From Pedobacter jejuensis (GTDB lineage Bacteria > Bacteroidota > Bacteroidia > Sphingobacteriales > Sphingobacteriaceae), in NCBI RefSeq assembly GCF_003725795.1, contig NZ_RBEE01000045.1, positions 186,001 through 250,000 of the forward strand: DNA of 64,000 bases, written 5' to 3'. Shown here in pieces: positions 46,059 to 54,744 of the stretch; within the stretch, counting starts at the first letter, position 1; the number at the start of each line of letters is the position of its first letter. A program made the position numbers and the translations under genes. The notes beneath the pieces are model-generated. The model was not told the origin of the DNA. It did not search any database and saw nothing but the letters and a program-made list of their open reading frames with translations.

Positions 46059-47108
46059 ATGAGCAACCAAATTTCATCCTCATTAGAAAAAGGAAAAAAA
46101 GTTTTAAGCTTTGGAGAAATTCTTCTTCGCATCTGTCCGGATATGGATGGCCGTTGGCTTCAGGAAAATAAGTTACCTTTTTACATTGGTGGTGCAGAGT
46201 TAAATGTTGCTACGGCTTTAGCCCTATGGAATGTACCCTCAGCATACTTATCGGCGATGCCACAAAATTCTGTGACCGAAGAAATTGCGGATTATCTAAG
46301 TAAAAAAAATATTGATACATCGCCAATCGTTTACAGCGGCGAACGCTTAGGTTTATACTATCTACCAAAGGGGAAAGATTTAAAAAATGCCGGCGTAATT
46401 TACGATAGGGCAAATTCATCATACGCCGATTTGAAAGTTGGCCAAATAAACTGGGATGAAGTTTTTGAAGGTGTAAGCTGGTTTCATTTTAGTGCGATTT
46501 GCCCTGCAATTAATCAATCAATTGCTGATGTTTGTGTAGAAGCGCTAAAAGCTGCGACAGAAAAAAACATCACCATTTCTTTAGATTTAAACTACCGGGC
46601 CAAACTTTGGAAATACGGTAAAGACCCAATAGAGATTTTACCCGAACTTGCTAAATATTGCACCCTAATTATGGGAAATGTTTGGGCGGCAAATAAAATG
46701 CTTGGCACTGCCCTTCATGATGATTTAAAACTGGCCGAAGGTTATGCAAAGGAAACGTTACTACAACAAGCAACCGATACCTCAAAAGAAATATTAAGTT
46801 TGTTTCCATCGTGCAAAGCAGTAGCAAATACTTTCAGGTTTGATAATGGGAAAGGCATAAGATATTACACAGCACTTTATACAAATGATAAATTAACGGT
46901 TTCGCCCGAATATGTATCAGAAGAAATTTTAGACAAAGTTGGTAGTGGCGATTGTTTTATGGCAGGTTTGATTTATGGCTACTATAACAATTTAAGCACC
47001 GAACAAACATTAAACTTTGCTACCGCAGCAGCATACGATAAATTATATATTCCAAGCGATGCAACCACCAGTACAGTTGCAGACATAGAAAAAAGAATAA
47101 TACGATGA
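46059..47108 (+). CDS. kdgK: 2-Keto-3-deoxygluconate kinase (PfkB family)
   Basis: The 349-residue cytoplasmic kinase has the PfkB N-terminal pattern (LSFGEILLRICPD, YIGGAELNVATALALWN) and the active-site signature DKVGSGDCFMAGLIYG. It phosphorylates KDG to KDPG. Its last four bases (ATGA) overlap the start of the KDPG aldolase gene, so translation is probably coupled. Confidence 0.94.
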   Translation: MSNQISSSLEKGKKVLSFGEILLRICPDMDGRWLQENKLPFYIGGAELNVATALALWNVPSAYLSAMPQNSVTEEIADYLSKKNIDTSPIVYSGERLGLYYLPKGKDLKNAGVIYDRANSSYADLKVGQINWDEVFEGVSWFHFSAICPAINQSIADVCVEALKAATEKNITISLDLNYRAKLWKYGKDPIEILPELAKYCTLIMGNVWAANKMLGTALHDDLKLAEGYAKETLLQQATDTSKEILSLFPSCKAVANTFRFDNGKGIRYYTALYTNDKLTVSPEYVSEEILDKVGSGDCFMAGLIYGYYNNLSTEQTLNFATAAAYDKLYIPSDATTSTVADIEKRIIR

Positions 47109-47767
47109 TAAGCAATAAGCATAAAATTTTAGATGCTATTTTAGAGCAAGGCATGTTGCCACTTTTCTATCAAGATAGTGAAGAAGGCAGTATAGAAATA
47201 CTTCGTACTTTATACAAAGCAGGGGTACGCGTTTTTGAATATACCAACAGAGGAAAATCGGCTTTGCCAAATTTTAAAAAGCTTAAAGAAATTCGCGATG
47301 CTGAAATGCCCGATTTATATCTGGGTATAGGTACCATTAAAACTCCTGCAGATGCAAACGCATTTATCGAAGCCGGAACAGATTTCATTGTTGCGCCAAT
47401 TGTTAATCCTGCGGTAGCAGAAATTGCAAATAAAATTGGAATGCTTTGGATTCCTGGCTGTATGACACCAACAGAAATTAGCATTGCACAAGAACATAAA
47501 GCCATGCTAATTAAAATTTTCCCTGCCAATATTCTAGGTCCTGAATTTATTTCATCAATTAAAGATTTATTTGCCGGACAATTATTTATGCCAACTGGTG
47601 GTGTAGAAATTAATGCAGAAAACTTAAAAACCTGGTTTAAATCAGGCGTGTGTGCCGTAGGTATGGGCAGTAAGTTAATTAGTAAAGATGTAATGAGTAA
47701 AGGCCTTTACGATGAACTTTTTGATAACACAAAATTAGCGCTTGAATTAATTCAGCAGAATAAATAA
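47105..47767 (+). CDS. eda: KDPG/KHG aldolase
   Basis: The 220-residue class I aldolase has the Glu region VRVFEYTNRGKSALPNF, the Schiff-base lysine in LIKIFPANILG, and the phosphate-binding region MPTGGVEINAENL. It splits KDPG to pyruvate and glyceraldehyde-3-phosphate. It overlaps kdgK by four bases and lies 19 bases before the uronate transporter gene. Confidence 0.95.
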   Translation: MISNKHKILDAILEQGMLPLFYQDSEEGSIEILRTLYKAGVRVFEYTNRGKSALPNFKKLKEIRDAEMPDLYLGIGTIKTPADANAFIEAGTDFIVAPIVNPAVAEIANKIGMLWIPGCMTPTEISIAQEHKAMLIKIFPANILGPEFISSIKDLFAGQLFMPTGGVEINAENLKTWFKSGVCAVGMGSKLISKDVMSKGLYDELFDNTKLALELIQQNK

Positions 47768-47786
47768 AAAGAAACAACCTAACCAA

Positions 47787-49226
47787 ATGAACCAACCAAA
47801 AACAAGCAAATACAGATGGACGATATGTTTGCTTCTGTTTCTTGCTACCACAATAAATTATTTAGATAGGCAGGTACTTTCTTTAACATGGACTGATTTT
47901 ATAAAACCAGAATTCCATTGGGATAACAATGATTATGGAAATATAACTGCTTTGTTCTCTATTTTTTATGCCATATCTATGCTTTTTGCAGGCAGATTGG
48001 TAGATAAATTAGATACCAAAAAAGGATTTTTGTGGGCTATTGGCGTTTGGTCTGTTGGTGCTTGTTTACATGCTTTTTGTGGCATTGCTACCTCGGGCGT
48101 AATTTCAGGCAATTGGTTAGTAAGTTTTGAAGGTGCAAAAGAAGTTATTTCCGGAATAAATAATACCGGAATGGTTGTGTCTGTAAGTGTTACTTTATTC
48201 ATCTTCGCCAGGTTTGTTTTAGCCGTCGGAGAAGCAGGAAATTTCCCCGCAGCAATTAAAGCAACGGCAGAATATTTCCCTAAAAAAGACAGGGCATTTG
48301 CAACCAGTATTTTTAACGCTGGGGCAACAGTTGGTGCACTTGCTGCACCAATTACAATTCCATTTATTGCTAAAGCTTACGGTTGGGAAATGGCCTTCCT
48401 CATTATTGGTGCATTAGGTTTTGTGTGGATGGGACTATGGGTTTTTGTGTATAATAAACCTGAATTACACAAAAGAGTAAGTGCAGAAGAGTTAGCCTAC
48501 ATTCAACAGGATGTAATAAATGACAGAAAACTTGCTGATTATGTGGAAGAAACCAAAGAAAAAGTATCGTTTATAGATTGTTTTAAATACAAACAAACCT
48601 GGGCATTTGCCTTTGGTAAATTTATGACTGACGGTGTGTGGTGGTTCTTTTTATTTTGGACACCAGCTTACCTTAAATCCGTTTATGGTATGGATTCTAC
48701 GCAAAGTGCACTTCCACTTTTTGTATTGTATATGATTACTTTACTGTCAATAATCGGTGGTTGGTTGCCAACTTATTTTGTTGATAAAAAAGGAATGAAT
48801 CCTTATGAAGGTAGAATGAGAGCCATGTTAATTTTTGCATTTTTCCCGCTTTTAGCCTTGGCAGCTCAACCTTTGGGCCACATTACTTATTGGATTCCTG
48901 TGGTTATTATTGGTATTGCCGGCGCCGCACACCAAGCTTGGTCGGCCAATATTTTTTCTACCGTAGGCGATATGTTCCCTAAAAAAGCAATTGCAACCAT
49001 TACCGGAATTGGTGGTATGGCAGGTGGAATAGGCGCTTTCATTATCAATAAGGGTTCTGGTGTATTGTTCGATTATACAGGCAAAAACAAAATCGTATTT
49101 ATGGGCTTTAAAGGAGAAGAAGCCGGCTATTTCATCATATTTTCGATATGTGCTGTTTGCTACTTAATTGGCTGGACGGTAATGAAAACCCTTGTACCAA
49201 AATATAAAGTTATCGAACTAAAATAA
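47787..49226 (+). CDS. exuT: MFS hexuronate transporter, ExuT-like
   Basis: The 479-residue inner-membrane protein has 12 predicted segments and the anion:cation symporter pattern NYLDRQVLSLTW at the N-terminus. GEAGNFPAAIKATAEYFPKKDRA lies at the end of segment 4, and GGMAGGIGAFIINK near the C-terminus. Its position directly after eda indicates galacturonate or glucuronate as substrate. An insertion of about 30 residues after segment 3 (SGVISGNWLVSFEGAKEVIS) distinguishes it from the E. coli protein. Confidence 0.9.
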   Translation: MNQPKTSKYRWTICLLLFLATTINYLDRQVLSLTWTDFIKPEFHWDNNDYGNITALFSIFYAISMLFAGRLVDKLDTKKGFLWAIGVWSVGACLHAFCGIATSGVISGNWLVSFEGAKEVISGINNTGMVVSVSVTLFIFARFVLAVGEAGNFPAAIKATAEYFPKKDRAFATSIFNAGATVGALAAPITIPFIAKAYGWEMAFLIIGALGFVWMGLWVFVYNKPELHKRVSAEELAYIQQDVINDRKLADYVEETKEKVSFIDCFKYKQTWAFAFGKFMTDGVWWFFLFWTPAYLKSVYGMDSTQSALPLFVLYMITLLSIIGGWLPTYFVDKKGMNPYEGRMRAMLIFAFFPLLALAAQPLGHITYWIPVVIIGIAGAAHQAWSANIFSTVGDMFPKKAIATITGIGGMAGGIGAFIINKGSGVLFDYTGKNKIVFMGFKGEEAGYFIIFSICAVCYLIGWTVMKTLVPKYKVIELK

Positions 49227-49343
49227 TTATAGATTGCAGCTGAGTATTTCGATGCCCAGTTGTAATCATCTTCTAATAAACCATCAAAAATCTATACTTA
49301 ACCGATAGATTAACAATAATTATAAACCCTAAAACAAACTAAA

Positions 49344-50969
49344 TTGAGCACAACTTTAAATCTCGAAAGTATTTTCGTTGATGAAAGCCAGATTCCAGAA
49401 GAATTTAGGCTCAAGGAAGAAATCAATCAAAAAGAGTTTCTTTCTAACGGCGAAATGAAAACCTGGAGCGGCCCTTTTAACGAAGTGTTTTCTCCTGTAT
49501 GCGTTAAAACCGCCGATGGGCTTAAACGAAAACGTATTGGAAGTTTTCCTGTTTGTACAGAAAAAGAATCTACTGAAGCTTTAGATGCTGCAGTTGCGGC
49601 ATACGATAATGGTCGCGGGCAATGGCCAACCATGAGCGTGGCCGACCGGATTATTTGTGTAGAAAACTTTACGCATAAAATGATTGAGCAAAAAGATATT
49701 GTTGCGAAATTAATTATGTGGGAAATCGGTAAATCTTACACCGATTCGATAAAAGAATTTGACCGTACCGTTGAATACATTTATGCCACAATCGATGCAT
49801 TGAAAGATATCGACAGGCAATCATCTCGTTTTGAAATTGAGCAGGGAATTGTTGCACAAGTTCGCCGTTCGCCGCTAGGGGTTGTGCTTTGTATGGGGCC
49901 GTTTAATTATCCTCTAAACGAGACTTTCACCACGTTAATTCCCGCTTTAATAATGGGAAACACTTTACTATTTAAACCACCAAAACATGGAACATTATTG
50001 CACTATCCACTTTTGGAAGCATTCCGTTCAAGTTTCCCTAAAGGTGTTGTAAACACGATTTACGGCCGTGGAAATACAATTGTGCCAGGTTTAATGAAAT
50101 CAGGAAAAATTAATGTGCTAACCTTAATTGGCTCAAGCAAGGTTGCAAACGAACTTAAAAAGTTGCATCCAAAAGTTAACCGTTTAAGGGCAATTTTAGG
50201 TTTAGATGCTAAAAATGCTGCCATTATTACTAAAGATGCTGATTTAGATTTAGCAGTTTCTGAAACTGTTCTAGGTTCGCTTTCCTTTAATGGACAGCGT
50301 TGTACGGCCATTAAAATCGTTTACGTTCATCGCAGTTTGGCTCAAGAATTTTTAAAACGTTTATCTGCCGAAGTAGAAAAATTAAAATTTGGTATGCCTT
50401 GGGAAAAAGGCGTTGCTTTAACTCCACTACCTGAACTTAATAAGCCAGAATATTTAAAAGAGTGTATTGATGATGCCATTGCTCATGGTGCTAAAGTGGT
50501 CAATAAAAACGGCGGACAAACATTAGAAACTTTTGTTTATCCAGCAGTTATCTACCCGGTAAATGCAAATATGAAATTGTATCGTGAAGAGCAATTTGGG
50601 CCAGTTATCCCTGTCGTTCCTTTTGATGATTTGGAAGAGCCGATTGAATATTTGATTGGTTCGCCACATGGGCAGCAGGTTAGTATTTTTAGCAATAACT
50701 CAGCAGTAATATCTTCACTGATAGATCCTTTGGTAAATCAGGTTAGCAGGGTAAACCTAAACTGCCAATGCCAACGTGGCCCGGATGCATTCCCATTTAC
50801 GGGTAGAAAAGATAGCGCAGAAGGCACACTTTCAGTGGTTGATGCATTGCGTTCTTTCTCCATTCGATCATTAGTAGCCGCGAAACTTACTGATAATAAC
50901 AAGAACTTATTAAATGAAATTGTTGGCGGCAATGACTCCAACTTTTTGAGTACAAAATATATTTTTTAA
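49344..50969 (+). CDS. gapN: Non-phosphorylating NADP-dependent glyceraldehyde-3-phosphate dehydrogenase type (GapN)
   Basis: The 541-residue aldehyde dehydrogenase starts at a TTG. The nucleophile C320 is in LSFNGQRCTAIK. The C-terminal NLNCQCQRGPDAFPFTGRKDSAEGT-type segment (given here in part) is diagnostic of GapN-like ALDH11. It would oxidise glyceraldehyde-3-phosphate directly to 3-phosphoglycerate with NADPH gain. The region of the general-base Glu reads LGLDAKN, with Asp288 where related proteins have Glu. The context, after eda, fits use of aldolase-derived triose phosphate. Confidence 0.85.
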   Translation: MSTTLNLESIFVDESQIPEEFRLKEEINQKEFLSNGEMKTWSGPFNEVFSPVCVKTADGLKRKRIGSFPVCTEKESTEALDAAVAAYDNGRGQWPTMSVADRIICVENFTHKMIEQKDIVAKLIMWEIGKSYTDSIKEFDRTVEYIYATIDALKDIDRQSSRFEIEQGIVAQVRRSPLGVVLCMGPFNYPLNETFTTLIPALIMGNTLLFKPPKHGTLLHYPLLEAFRSSFPKGVVNTIYGRGNTIVPGLMKSGKINVLTLIGSSKVANELKKLHPKVNRLRAILGLDAKNAAIITKDADLDLAVSETVLGSLSFNGQRCTAIKIVYVHRSLAQEFLKRLSAEVEKLKFGMPWEKGVALTPLPELNKPEYLKECIDDAIAHGAKVVNKNGGQTLETFVYPAVIYPVNANMKLYREEQFGPVIPVVPFDDLEEPIEYLIGSPHGQQVSIFSNNSAVISSLIDPLVNQVSRVNLNCQCQRGPDAFPFTGRKDSAEGTLSVVDALRSFSIRSLVAAKLTDNNKNLLNEIVGGNDSNFLSTKYIF

Positions 50970-50980
50970 CGTGGTAGTTT

Positions 50981-51013
50981 AGCTTTGACAACTTTTAAAA
51001 AGTTGTCAAAGCT
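50981..51013. terminator. Hairpin between convergent gapN and CE12
   Basis: AGCTTTGACAACTTTT (50981-50996) and AAAAGTTGTCAAAGCT (50998-51013) form a near-perfect palindrome between convergent genes. Neither strand has a long T run beyond the palindrome, but the T/A core and position fit a bidirectional terminator. Confidence 0.75.
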
Positions 51014-51055
51014 TCAAAAGAAAAAATCAAAGATTTGTAGCTTATATTAATTGCG

Positions 51056-51808
51056 CTATTGGTTTCCACTTTTCAACCGCTGCGATAGTTTTAACTTTTC
51101 TTCTTTAATCCCTTGCACTACCAAACTTGCAATTTGCTTTGCACCTTCAGGGCTTAAATGCGTATCATCTTTTTTTCCTATCGGATAATTCACATGCCCT
51201 GAATCAACATAATTAAATAATCTAATAGATGGTAAATCGCCCAATTTTGATAAAAGGTTTTCTGTTTTAGCCAACATATCAATCATCGGAACCTTTAAAG
51301 AATCAGCAACTTCTCGGGTTACGTTCGGATAAGCACCGTGCGAATCAACAAGTAATCCATTTTTAAAACTTCTACGAGAAATCGGTGTAAGTAAAACAGG
51401 GATTGCTTTTTTATCACGAACCTCCATTACATAATTGATAAGGTTAGATTTGAATTCGGATAATGAAGTTCCTACTCCTGGCTTATCAATCTTTTCATCG
51501 TTATGGCCAAATTCAATAAAAACGTAATCTCCCGGCATTAACTGTTGTAAAATTGGTTGCCAATGGTTCTCTGCCCTAAACGATTTTGTACTCCTACCGT
51601 TTAGTGCTCTGTTATCAACCACCACTTCAGATTTAAAGAAAGACTGCAGTTCCATTCCCCAACCTGTTTCAGGATATGCATTTGGCGATTTATTTGCCGC
51701 AGTTGAATCACCGATAATGTATAATTTTATGTTTTTTTGCTTTGATGCAAATCCGCATAAAGCAAAAACGATTACCATCGTAAAAATTTTAATCCCTATG
51801 TTGTTCAT
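51056..51808 (-). CDS. Rhamnogalacturonan acetylesterase (CE12, SGNH hydrolase)
   Basis: The 250-residue exported esterase has SGNH blocks: IGDSTAANK (Ser), GRSTKSF after NRALN (Gly), EFGHNDEK (Asn) and DDTHLSPEGAKQIA (Asp/His). These match CE12 enzymes that remove acetyl groups from rhamnogalacturonan or pectin. It starts three bases after the end of the second CE8 gene, in the operon susC-susD-CE8-CE12. Confidence 0.92.
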   Translation of the reverse strand: MNNIGIKIFTMVIVFALCGFASKQKNIKLYIIGDSTAANKSPNAYPETGWGMELQSFFKSEVVVDNRALNGRSTKSFRAENHWQPILQQLMPGDYVFIEFGHNDEKIDKPGVGTSLSEFKSNLINYVMEVRDKKAIPVLLTPISRRSFKNGLLVDSHGAYPNVTREVADSLKVPMIDMLAKTENLLSKLGDLPSIRLFNYVDSGHVNYPIGKKDDTHLSPEGAKQIASLVVQGIKEEKLKLSQRLKSGNQ

Positions 51809-51810
51809 AT

Positions 51811-52842
51811 CTATTTAACCGGATTCCAATCGTCAGTACCTTTTAAAATATTTGTTATCGTGTAATACTTAGCTTCTTTATCTGTTAGTTGCCTCGACCA
51901 TTTAACACGAGATTTTGGATTAGCTCCGAGGCCGGTATTTTTATATTCTGCATAAAAGGCTGTTTGCTCTTTATCAGGAAACATGGCATCACCTTTCCAG
52001 GGGTTCCAGCCTTCAGCGACAATGTGGGCTCCCAAATCAGTGTTTAAAAAAACAATTTTTGCATAGGGTCGCCAAGGCCGGCCTAAATAAACTTTATTCA
52101 CACCATCGGCTGCGATAAGCTTGCAGTTTAAAAACACAAATCCAAATTTTTGCCTTTGAGAAGTTGCCGCAGCTGTGATGTATGAATTAGTTAAACTTTT
52201 AATCGTACACCTTTCAAAAACCGCAGTTGCTTTGCCGAAAATAAAATCTGTTGTCCCTTCGATATAACAATTGTTGTAAAACTGCCGACTATTTTCAGTC
52301 GCAGGAAATAATGTATCCTGATTACCTGAAATTCTGCAATTGTTGGCAATAAATCTGTCACCTTCAACATGCAATGCAACTGCCTGACCAACCCTCCCAG
52401 CCGAATTTATTATTGTTAAATTCTCCATTGATACATCATCAGCCTGAACCAATACAGTGAAAGAAGTGTACGTTGTAATCTTATCCAAACCAAAACCATC
52501 TTTGCCTCCTGAATTCATCTTTCCTGAAAAATCACCAAAGGTTATAATCGTATGTTCTTTACTTTCGCCGACTAAAGAAATTTCAGTTTTCCAAGATGGA
52601 ATAATTATCTTCTCTTGATAAGTTCCATTTTTGATGAAAATTTTAACCTGCACCTCACCTAAATCGCGGATGGAATTAACTGCTTCCTGAATGGTTCGAT
52701 AATTGCCTTTACCGTTTTTATCAACTGTAATTTCTGTAGGATAAACTTTACTTTGGGCATTTGCTTCAGGATAAAAGCAGATTACACAAAGCAATAAAAT
52801 GATTGTTGATCGAGAAAGTAAAAGGGTTAAATTATTTTGCAT
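51811..52842 (-). CDS. Pectin methylesterase (CE8), second copy
   Basis: From ATG 52842 the protein has 343 residues; a TTG at 52863 would add seven. A signal peptide ends PEANAQ. CE8 catalytic elements are QAVALHVEGDRF, GNQDTLFPATE, GTTDFIFGKA and YLGRPWRPYAK. It is clearly homologous to, but divergent from, the CE8 at 35.3 kb. It may differ in pattern or substrate chain length. It follows susD after a perfect 15-bp hairpin. Confidence 0.93.
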   Translation of the reverse strand: MQNNLTLLLSRSTIILLLCVICFYPEANAQSKVYPTEITVDKNGKGNYRTIQEAVNSIRDLGEVQVKIFIKNGTYQEKIIIPSWKTEISLVGESKEHTIITFGDFSGKMNSGGKDGFGLDKITTYTSFTVLVQADDVSMENLTIINSAGRVGQAVALHVEGDRFIANNCRISGNQDTLFPATENSRQFYNNCYIEGTTDFIFGKATAVFERCTIKSLTNSYITAAATSQRQKFGFVFLNCKLIAADGVNKVYLGRPWRPYAKIVFLNTDLGAHIVAEGWNPWKGDAMFPDKEQTAFYAEYKNTGLGANPKSRVKWSRQLTDKEAKYYTITNILKGTDDWNPVK

Positions 52843-52880
52843 CGGTGGCGGTTTGTGAAGCAATTTACTAATTTTCGAAC

Positions 52881-52916
52881 ATGCAAAAGGACGATAATTA
52901 CATCGTCCTTTTGCAT
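52881..52916 (-). promoter_or_regulatory. Intercistronic hairpin between susD and CE8
   Basis: ATGCAAAAGGACGAT (52881-52895) and ATCGTCCTTTTGCAT (52902-52916) form a perfect 15-bp stem with a six-base loop. In the transcript it lies 20 bases after the susD stop and is not followed by a T run. It may stabilise the 3' end of susCD mRNA or attenuate read-through to CE8-CE12. Confidence 0.7.
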
Positions 52917-52936
52917 AAAATTTTGTTTATAATCTA

Positions 52937-54727
52937 TTAATAGCCATATAACTGTCCTCCTAGTTTAGGGTTTGCGTCAATTACAGATTGTGGTAATGGC
53001 AATAATTCGCTTTTATTTGGCGTAAAAGCAATAGAATAATAGGTTAATAATGTTGTGTTTATGGTTGTAGCACTCCAAGCAACACTTGCCGAACCAGCTG
53101 GTGCAGCTGGAGCAGGTGTGTAAAAAGAATTTAACCACACAACAGTAGCTTGATTGGGTGTGTAATACATAGTTGCTGGTAAGGTGTTGTATGGAGCTGC
53201 TTTTGCTGCCATCAATGCTAAATTAGCCTTTGTTTCAGCAATTTTAGTAGCCAATAAATTCCACCTGATTAAGTCGTACTTTCTAATTCCTTCTCCACCA
53301 AACTCTAACTGACGTTCTTTCACAATGGCATTAAAAAACCCATTATAATCTGATGGTGTTGTTCCTATAAGTGCAGCGTTTCCGCCAAAACCACGTGTTC
53401 TTACCTGTTCGAATGCCGCCTTGGCCGCTGCCGTAGGACCAGAATTTAATTCGTTATCAGCCTCGGCAAACATCAACAATACATCAGAAAAGCGGATTAC
53501 TGGCCAGTTTACACCAAAATATTGTGCAGCACTTGTCGTAACCGAAGGTACTTGCCAATCTCTTCTAAATTTACCATCGAGCATGGTTACTAACGTACGA
53601 GGACGCAAAGTCAAATCCAAGTTAATATCGTATGGCGCACAAGTTACATCGCGTCGTCTATCATTTGCATCAAATGCATAAAAATAGGTTGGTAAAATGG
53701 TTAAGGCCGCGTTACCAACGGCAGTTGTACCAGGTGTTGCAACTGTGAATTGCCTTGGACCATTATAATAACCCAATTTACTATCTCCAACACCAGAACT
53801 TCCGCCGGTCATACCAACTTCCCAAATTACTTCTCCGTTTGGTTCGAATCGGTGCGCATTTACCCCATCTTTAAATACCGACTGAAAACTCGGATTCAAT
53901 TTATGGTCTGCTCTTGCCATTACAATTGCACACTCATCTTTAGCAATTTGATAAAACGTTTTGTAATCTGCATTACGTTTCATTGTTCTATCTTGTCTTA
54001 ATGAATATCCACCTCTAAACATCGCATATCTCGCACGTAAAGCTCTCACAGCACCCTGACTAATTCTATCACTTGTTACCGATGATTCTGAGCGCCATGG
54101 AACCAATGGTGCGGCAATGGCTAAATCTCTGATAATTTGATTGTAAATTGTATCACGGTTGGTTCTACCATTGTACGGATCGGTTACATTAATGGATGAA
54201 GTAAACTGAGCCGGAACATCGCCCCAATTTCTCACTACTTCGAAATAAAACTGAGCTCTCAAAGCTAAAGCTTCGCCATAAAGTCTTCTTAATTCCTTTT
54301 GATCAGCTGCGCTACCGCTGGTATAAGCCTCCATTTTAGGGATGTTATCAATACAAATATTTGCTCTTTCAATACCAACATAAAGCTGATTAAATGGCCC
54401 GGCTAACTGTGTATTTGCTGGCTGCACATTGTAATGTGCAATATCTCTCCGTTCATTATCCGGATAAGGTGTACCACCCTGACCCATCATTTCATCGCTA
54501 TCGTATGGATAGTACATACTTAAACGGATACCATAACCTTGGTCGCCACCTAAAGATGAATACACACCCAACAATGCTTTTTGTGCGTTGGTAACATTGC
54601 TAAAAACATAATCATTACCGAAAGATGAGATGGGTTCTACTTCTAAAAATTTCTTACAGGAAGATATTGTGAAGATGCTTGCGGTGATAAAAAAGCCGCT
54701 TATAATAAGTTTGATATTAGTTTTCAT
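52937..54727 (-). CDS. susD: SusD/RagB-family surface glycan-binding lipoprotein
   Basis: The 596-residue lipoprotein has a signal peptide ending TISSC followed by KKFLEVEP, the standard SusD start. Helical TPR-like parts include LLGVYSSLGG and EALALRAQFYFEVVRNWGDVP. The C-terminus contains FGGEGIRKYDLIRWNLL and PLPQSVIDANPKLGG. It forms the lid of the SusC barrel and binds oligosaccharide, here most likely pectic. It is 17 bases after susC. Confidence 0.95.
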   Translation of the reverse strand: MKTNIKLIISGFFITASIFTISSCKKFLEVEPISSFGNDYVFSNVTNAQKALLGVYSSLGGDQGYGIRLSMYYPYDSDEMMGQGGTPYPDNERRDIAHYNVQPANTQLAGPFNQLYVGIERANICIDNIPKMEAYTSGSAADQKELRRLYGEALALRAQFYFEVVRNWGDVPAQFTSSINVTDPYNGRTNRDTIYNQIIRDLAIAAPLVPWRSESSVTSDRISQGAVRALRARYAMFRGGYSLRQDRTMKRNADYKTFYQIAKDECAIVMARADHKLNPSFQSVFKDGVNAHRFEPNGEVIWEVGMTGGSSGVGDSKLGYYNGPRQFTVATPGTTAVGNAALTILPTYFYAFDANDRRRDVTCAPYDINLDLTLRPRTLVTMLDGKFRRDWQVPSVTTSAAQYFGVNWPVIRFSDVLLMFAEADNELNSGPTAAAKAAFEQVRTRGFGGNAALIGTTPSDYNGFFNAIVKERQLEFGGEGIRKYDLIRWNLLATKIAETKANLALMAAKAAPYNTLPATMYYTPNQATVVWLNSFYTPAPAAPAGSASVAWSATTINTTLLTYYSIAFTPNKSELLPLPQSVIDANPKLGGQLYGY

Positions 54728-54744
54728 TGTTGCTCTAATTAATG

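Noticed and set aside
45857..46132. Minus-strand open frame of 91 codons across the three-hairpin repeat
   Set aside because: It runs through inverted repeats and into the start of kdgK, and its translation has no domain-like character.
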